64,000 bases of DNA, taken from assembly GCA_012064385.1 (NCBI GenBank), contig QRDG01001356.1:98044-162043 (forward strand). The letters run 5' to 3'. The stretch is from Puccinellia tenuiflora. Taxonomy: Eukaryota; Streptophyta; Magnoliopsida; Poales; Poaceae. The number at the start of each line of letters is the position of its first letter. Position 1 is the stretch's first letter. Of the stretch, positions 57,997 to 64,000 are shown one piece after another. The notes beneath the pieces are model-generated. The model saw nothing but the letters and a program-made list of their open reading frames with translations. It ran no database searches and was not told where the DNA came from. A program made the position numbers and the translations under genes.

Positions 57997-58418
57997 CCGG
58001 ACCTTGAACGTAGCCCGGCCCAACTTCATTTGCCACCTTGCTACCAACTCCTCAAAGTTGTGTGAGGCGGACGCATCGGGATCATGGGCACCCATGGTCA
58101 TCGAAACTTTATGTTTTTAATGGAAATTATATAGAAATATCTTCGACAACATCAGGCTAAGCATGCTTAATTAAGGGCCATAGTAATAGGCTAAATCATT
58201 ATACCACTAAAGAATTAGTAGTTTAACACGTGTGAGATGAACAATATTTGTGACCACTGAGTTCCCGACACCTCTCAACCTCACGACGACTCGGTAATCT
58301 GTCCTCATCTGAATTGTGTTCGGAACATGGCAATGAACTTGTGTCCCTCTTCCTTTCTTTCACTCCCGCACCAGCCTCCACCATGTTTTGCTCTTATCCA
58401 TCTTTTATAACATTTGAT
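57997..58418. repeat. 422-bp duplication, copy 1
   Basis: Begins CCGGACCTTGAACGTAGCCC directly at the CACTA terminus and matches 59281-59705 (about 425 bp), with small differences. Noncoding. Confidence 0.9.
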
Positions 58419-59280
58419 CGAGGTGACGACTGGGCACCACTGTCACGGGCTCATGGCTGCAGCCTACAGGCGCTGATCGAGGACAGCTGCGGCTGGGTTG
58501 ACGACGACGATAGCCGGGGAAGGGCGCCGGAGGTCTCATTTTGTTTCCGCTTCATGGATAGGGGCGGACCTACGTATGGTACTACCAACGCTAATGGATT
58601 GTTTTCACTTTATTTGTTTTCTTCACGTAAATGTCTAATGTGTGCTATATTAATATAGCGGGGCGAAAGTCTATTTCGAGAGAGATGTCTAATGTGTTGA
58701 AGGACTGATTCACCGTGGAGATGGGCTGCCGTCGGTAGCTAGGATCTTCAGGTGTGGTGTAATGCTGCCGGCTTCGACAGCTCGCTAATCCTTCCTTCCC
58801 ATGTTGTACCAAATGATAAAGTTCACAAGTGCCTATCTGTGTTGTTTGCACGTGCTTTCTCAAGTCCCAAATCTGCTGCCCGGAATTTTAAATCATGTCC
58901 AAATTGCTAAAACGCAGGCATCTGAATATTTTCCAGCTTGCTACATGCTCCTGCTAGAGAGAGAGTTCTGCCTTTTTGCGAGAAAATCGCATGGTGGTCA
59001 CATTTGAAACCCTAGCCCCATATGTGGTGGCCTTTTGAAAATTTCTCTCTCTCGATCTAGACCCAATACATTTTCGAAAGAAACATATGCTCTAGTTTGT
59101 TTCTCCGTACAAGGTCGAGCGCATGTCAAAACTGTTTCGTCAGGAGCAGAGCCAGAAAAGTGAGTTATTGGGGTCAGTACTAACTTTGAAACTTAAGTAC
59201 AGCAGGTCGATGGTGTCATTTTCTTAGTGCGAGGGCAATCCCCTGGAGTAATGTGTTACGTCGCCGGTGTCAGTTTGACA
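58419..59280. other. Spacer between the duplicated blocks
   Basis: No supported gene. A GC-rich 100-base patch (58430-58540) could be an exon relic, but frames are short. Nothing else recognised. Confidence 0.5.
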
Positions 59281-59705
59281 CCGGACCTTGAACGTAGCCC
59301 GGCCCAACTTCATATTTGCCACCTTGCTACCAACTCCTCAAAGTTGTGTGAGGCGGACGCGTCGGGATCATGGGCGCCCATGGTCATCGAAACTTTTTAT
59401 GATTTTAATGGAAATTATACTGAAATATCTTCGATAACATCAGGCTAAGCATGCTGAAGGGCCATAGTAATAGACTAAATCATTATACCACTAAAGAATT
59501 AGTAGTTTAACACGTGTGAGATGAACAATGGTCGTGACCACTGAGTTCCCGACGCCTCTCAACCTCACGACGACTCGGTAATCTGTCCTCATCCGAATTG
59601 CGTTCGGAACATGGCAATGAACTTGTGTCCCTCTTCCTTTCTTTCACTCCCGCACCAGCCTCCACCGGCCATGTTTGGTCTTATCCATCTTTTATAACAT
59701 TTGAT
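59281..59705. repeat. 422-bp duplication, copy 2
   Basis: Matches 57997-58418. Here the sequence upstream of CCGGACC continues as TCAGTTTGACA, showing the uninterrupted insertion site of the CACTA element. Confidence 0.9.
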
Positions 59706-60009
59706 TTGATTGGTTGGGCTTGGAAATATTGGAAGCTCAATGAGAAATAATGACTCTTCATTGATCTTCTAATTTTATTGTTGGCCATGTGGCAGAGAGC
59801 ACATGGTTGATCACTTCTCTTCTCTTGTAATTTCCCTGGTTACAAGAGAAAAGAAACCAGCAATTCTCAGCTGGTCGTCAATATACTACACGGCGAGGAA
59901 ACCAGCAATTTCCCTAGTATATTCCGGTACTGTACTTGATGGTGTGGCCCGGTTCAGCTAATATAGCATTCTCGAAGTTCAACAGACCATGCATACTATC
60001 GATCGAGGG
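59706..60009. other. Spacer
   Basis: Nothing recognised beyond a local repeat of AAACCAGCAATT (about 59855 and 59899). Confidence 0.5.
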
Positions 60010-60520
60010 TCATACTGTCATTGGTGGACTTGGCTTCCATAACTTGAAATGGCTGAACGCCGCGCTGCGTACCTGCTGGATGTGGTTGGAATGATCTGAT
60101 ACGGACAGACGAGCCCGCTGGATGTGGTTGCAACGATATGATACGGACAGACCACGGTCAGGTTTCCAACTCAAGGTTCTCCCGGCTGTCGTCGTTGCTA
60201 TGTTCAATGCCTCGGTATGTATCAGAGTTTGGGGACGGTGCCCAGATCAAGCTGTGGGGAACCCATGGATCGGATCGAGCGTCTCCCTGTGGCTTCGATC
60301 GCGCAGTGGTGCAGTTCCTTCGCCCTACTGAAACTGAAGTTTCACGCATCCACTGTTGATGATGCTGGTTATGAGGGCTATCTGGCTAGAGCGTAACGCA
60401 CAGGTTTTTGACGACAATGCCTGCGCGGTGGCAAGGATGATCGACTCGGTGGTGGATGAATGGCTTCGCCGGGTGGTGTGTCTTTCCCGTATGTTCTGTT
60501 GTCTCTTCTGAGCTATGCAT
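60010..60520 (+). pseudogene. LINE ORF2 C-terminal remnant
   Basis: Broken plus-strand frames: IKLWGTHGSDRASPCGFD, then MRAIWLERNAQVFDDNA and DSVVDEWLRR. The IWLERNAQVFDD block is the usual near-terminal motif of plant LINE reverse transcriptases. It contains a 42-bp tandem duplication (GCTGGATGTGGTTG... at about 60075 and 60117). No complete domain remains. Confidence 0.6.
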
Positions 60521-60620
60521 TGCATGTTCGATTGTCTTTTGCCGCAATAATTAACCGACTCGCTAGCAACTGAGCCACCGCTATATAAACGCGCGTGAAC
60601 CATTCTGCCAAGGTACTAAT

Positions 60621-61600
60621 CACTACTGGAAAACGAGTCCCTGCCGAGACCTGAGGCCGTCCGTAATGGAGAACGGCTTTGCCGTTTCTAAGCGGTTCCA
60701 CGTCATCAGGTGATACTTAGGCCGTCCGTAATGGAGAACGGCTTTGCCGTTTCTAAGCGGGCACGTGATACTTAAACGACACCAAGTCTCTAGTCCGTCG
60801 TTTCTTCTCTCCTTATGAGCATTTACTTCTGTCTGCTCTATCCATCAACCGTCCCATGTATTGATTGGTGAAAGCGTGCTGGTTGAGAAGTAATCTATTC
60901 TTTTATTTTGGGTCATGTGTCAAAAGCCGTATGCAAATAGGAGACGGTTCTTCTCATTTCTTCATTAAATAGCCATACACGTAAGCAAACATCCTACGTA
61001 GAATTCTAAGATACAGTACACGGTGTAGCATTACGGACGGCCTTAAGACTAGCCACAATGGGAGTATCATAGGTGGTATCATGCATGCCATGTTGGCAAA
61101 AAGCTAACGTGTCACAGTAATTAATGATGAGAGAGGTGATAGTAGTATCATAGATAGATATTGTAACATAACGGATTTCAATGCAAAATAAGTGTACAAC
61201 CTAATAAATATAGTATTGTATGATACCACAAATATGTTACTACCCATTGTGAAGGTAGTAACATATACTAGTATCATATGCATGATACTAGTATATGATA
61301 CTCCCCATTGTGACTAGTCTAAGCGACACCAAGTCCCTAGTCCGTCGTTTCTTCTCTCCTTCTGAGCATTTACTTCTCTCTGCTTCATCCATCAACCGTC
61401 CCATGTACTGATTGGTCAAAGCGTGCTGGTTGAGGAGTAATCTATTCTTTTATCTTGGGTCATGTGTCTAGAGCCTTATGCAAAATAGGGGACGGTTCTT
61501 CTCATTTCTTCATTAAATAGCCATGCATACACGTAAGCAAACATCCTACGTGGAATTCTAAGATACGGTACACGGTGTAGCATTACGGATGGCCTGAGCA
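60621..61600. mobile_element. CACTA-derived fragment with internal duplications
   Basis: A left end CACTACTGGAAAACGAG at 60621 is followed by GGCCGTCCGTAATGG subterminal repeats (60652, 60720) and inverted ATTACGGACGGCC copies near 61030 and 61582. A unit of about 272 bp is duplicated (60772-61043 and 61320-61592) with a MITE between. No transposase and no paired right TIR. Confidence 0.65.
61047..61319. mobile_element. MITE with TAA target duplication (273 bp)
   Basis: Inverted ends GACTAGCCACAATGGGAGTA and TACTCCCCATTGTGACTAGTC, flanked by TAA (61044-61046 and 61320-61322). The 3-bp TAA duplication suggests the Harbinger/Tourist group. Confidence 0.85.
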
Positions 61601-61910
61601 CTCGGCAAACCATTTGCGGTTACGCATCCCTCGGCACTCGGTAAAACATTTGTCTACACGTCTCCGTCGGCACTCGGCAATTTTGTCTCCCAAAGACCGA
61701 TCTGGCACTCGGCAAACAGGTAAGTCTAAGCGACATGTGTGGACGCGTGGCGTCATCTCATGGTTCACCAGGAATGAGGCCAGGTGCCCACGGCCTTTTG
61801 CCGTCTGCCTAGCACCTTTTGCCGTCGACGTAGTACCTCGTAGGTATAGGTAAATATACCGTCGGCGTAGTAGATGCCGTCGGCATAGCTCCCCTTACGC
61901 CGCTTTGCCG
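61601..61910. repeat. Subterminal repeats of further CACTA families
   Basis: Four GGCACTCGGCAA-type units at about 61598-61710, then GCCGTCGGCGTAG-type units at about 61800-61910, the latter shared with the CACTA terminus at 57900-57990 but in opposite orientation. Confidence 0.7.
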
Positions 61911-64000
61911 TCGGCTTAGGTTTTCCAATTATTTGTAATTTTTGAATTTTTTTGAATTTTTTTGATCTTTTTTAATTCTTTTTATTTGTATTTCGAAATT
62001 TTCGACTTAGTCACATACTTAATCCTTAATTACATACTTAATTATTATAGGTCAAAGTACTTACCCTAGTCAAACTTCCCAGTCGGTCACCCATCCTCCA
62101 ACCCGAGCACGCTTAACTTTAGAGTTCCTTCCAAGCTAGTTTCCAAATAACAAATTAGAACTTACTGATATTAGTACCCTATCAATCATATTAACCACTC
62201 GATTATGATGTTACACTTTTTATTGTTTAAATGTAAAGTAACAATGATTATATAATAGTATATTTCGAATAAATAACAATAAAATGAATTTTACTTTATT
62301 TTTTCCTTTTTACATTTAATATGGAATAATTCATATCTTTAAATCCGTAAATCAAAATTTGACAAATAAAATACCTAAATTGATTAGAAAAATGAGAGGA
62401 ATTCAAATATTTCACCATAATCATCTTTTGCATCAGAAAAACCTTTGGATATAAAAAAATAATTAGATATTTCAAATATTTTAAATAAGTTTCTGTCGAT
62501 TTCGCTGAAATTGGGTCTGATTTGAACTACGAGTGCCGCATAGTTTGGTCATGATTTTTTGAAAAAAATCACTTTTAGATCCACAATGTATACTTTCTTT
62601 AGAGATCTTTGACGGTTTTTACTGGATCGAAGTTACGGTTAGGTTTAGGTTTGTCGCTAGGGTTTACGGTCTCGGTTTCAGGCTAGGGTTAGACATAACT
62701 AATTTAAAAAAAATCAAAAAAATAGAAAACCTTCACATGACATCCGTTTACGTGACCTACCACCTGAAAAAAATTATAAACATGAGTTATGAAGGTTTTT
62801 ATAAAAAAACCCTTCACAGAAATGAGCTACGAGTTATAAATATGTATGGTTTTCGACTGAAATAAGCTAGGATATAACATTTAACATAGCAAAAAATATC
62901 GGAATGAGTCAATATTTGACACACTGGTGTATCTTGCTTATAGAATAGTATTGACTACGGGGTTTAGGGTTTTCGTTGAATAAAAAACCCATTTTTCATT
63001 TTTTTTAGTGTTAAAACAGGCTTTTTTCTGAAGCAGCTAGCAAAACGGCTCACCGAAAGAGTAACATCCAAATAGATAGAAAATAGTAGACCATCTTATA
63101 AGTGCATTTAACCCTGGATTTCGATATAAAAACATATTTAGGTGTTTCAAACATTTCAGATAAGTTCCTACCGATTTCGCTGGAAATGGTCTGATTTGAA
63201 CTACGAGTGCCGCATAGTTTGGTCATGATTTTTTGAAAAATCACTTTTATATCCACAATATATACTTTTTTTACAGATCTTTGACGGTTTTTGCTGAATC
63301 GAAATTACGGTTAGGTTTAGTTTTATCGTTAGGGTTTACGGTCTCGATTTTGGGCTAGGGTTAGACATAAATAATTTTAAAAATAATAAAAAGGAAAACC
63401 TTCACATGACATCCTTTTATTTGACCTACCACCTGGAAAAAATTATAAATATGAGTTATGGAGGTTTTTATAAAAAATAGCTTCACAGAAATGAGCTACG
63501 AGGTATAAAGATGTATGGTTTTCGACTGAAATAAGCTAGTGTATGACATTTAACATAGCAAAAAATATCGGAATGAGGCAATATTTGACACACTGGTGTA
63601 TCTTGGTTGTAGAATAGTATTGACTAAGGGGTTTAGGGTTTTCGTTGAATAAAAAACCCATTTTTTATTTTTAGTGCCAAAACAGGCTTTTTTTGTGAAG
63701 CAGCTACCAAAACGGCTCACCGAAAGAGTAACATCCGAAATAGATAGAAACTAGTAGACCACCTTATAAATGCATTGTTTAAGTGCCAAAAATAATTTTC
63801 AAAATATTTTCATAAATATGATTTTCCATTTTTAAGTGTCAAATATGACTTTTTAAGTAAGCTAGTTCCAAAAATATGTTACAAAAAGTCATATGCATGG
63901 TGAAAAAATATTATATGGATGTCATATTTGGATTTCTCTCATTTTTCTAATCTATTTAGACATTTTATTGTTAAATTTCAATTTACGGATTTAAAAATAT
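61911..64000. mobile_element. CACTA interior with ~674-bp tandem array, runs off the window
   Basis: AT-rich DNA with a unit of about 674 bp (anchor GATTTGAACTACGAGTGCCG at about 62519 and 63193). Sequence at 62300-62430 is an inverted match to 57715-57840, linking this to the 656-bp array at 56257. No coding region is supported. The right end is outside the window. Confidence 0.65.

Noticed and set aside
1..64000. Search for tRNA, rRNA, CRISPR, phage or bacterial gene clusters
   Set aside because: None found. All recognisable content is plant nuclear genes and plant transposons.

Overview
The window is nuclear DNA from a grass of the wheat tribe (Triticeae: wheat, Aegilops or barley type). 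The evidence is nested LTR retrotransposons (a BARE-1/Angela-type Copia and several Ty3/Gypsy elements), CACTA, Mutator, Harbinger and Stowaway DNA transposons, and two spliced plant genes with grass-type products. I saw no tRNA, rRNA, CRISPR or bacterial-type operon. The species cannot be fixed from sequence alone. A 699-base run of N and clusters of single-base homopolymer indels suggest a long-read draft assembly.

Layout: 1-3.5 kb is the 5' part of a minus-strand Gypsy element. 4.1-8.5 kb is a complete Mutator-like element with 120-bp terminal repeats, a perfect 9-bp target duplication and a five-exon transposase gene broken by two stop codons. 9.0-10.15 kb is a short CACTA element that seems to carry a host gene fragment. 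10.7-14.4 kb is the main gene: a five-exon, fully open ortholog of rice GS3, an atypical heterotrimeric G-protein gamma subunit controlling grain size. 17.1-25.0 kb is an Athila/Sabrina-like Gypsy element with two ~1.5-kb LTRs, a gag-like ORF, no visible pol and the N gap. 25.0-27.5 kb is a 5'-truncated BARE/Angela-like Copia. 27.5-29.2 kb is a LINE 3' end split by a 644-bp Harbinger element. 30.1-31.4 kb is a zinc-knuckle/DUF4283-like remnant between two 155-bp direct repeats. 32.06-34.2 kb, minus strand, is a five-exon SWEET sugar transporter gene with intact splice sites but several small indels in exons 2 and 3.

36.7-49.3 kb is a 12.6-kb Tat-lineage Gypsy element on the minus strand (gag, protease, RT, two RNase H domains, integrase). 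It carries a separate multi-exon gene on the opposite strand between pol and its 3' LTR. 50.1-50.6 kb is an LTR of another Gypsy element inside a duplicated GC-rich fragment. 50.8-55.8 kb is a CACTA element with a TNP2-type transposase and a small coiled-coil/membrane ORF. 55.8-64 kb is a patchwork of CACTA ends, ~656-bp and ~674-bp tandem arrays, LINE debris, MITEs and local duplications.

The two host genes are not an operon. They are two isolated genes about 18 kb apart, on opposite strands and pointing toward each other, separated by nested transposons. The least ordinary signals are the antisense spliced gene in the Tat element, an identically placed UAG stop at the protease/RT junction of two different Gypsy elements, and extra copies of polypurine-tract-like motifs inside two Gypsy elements.
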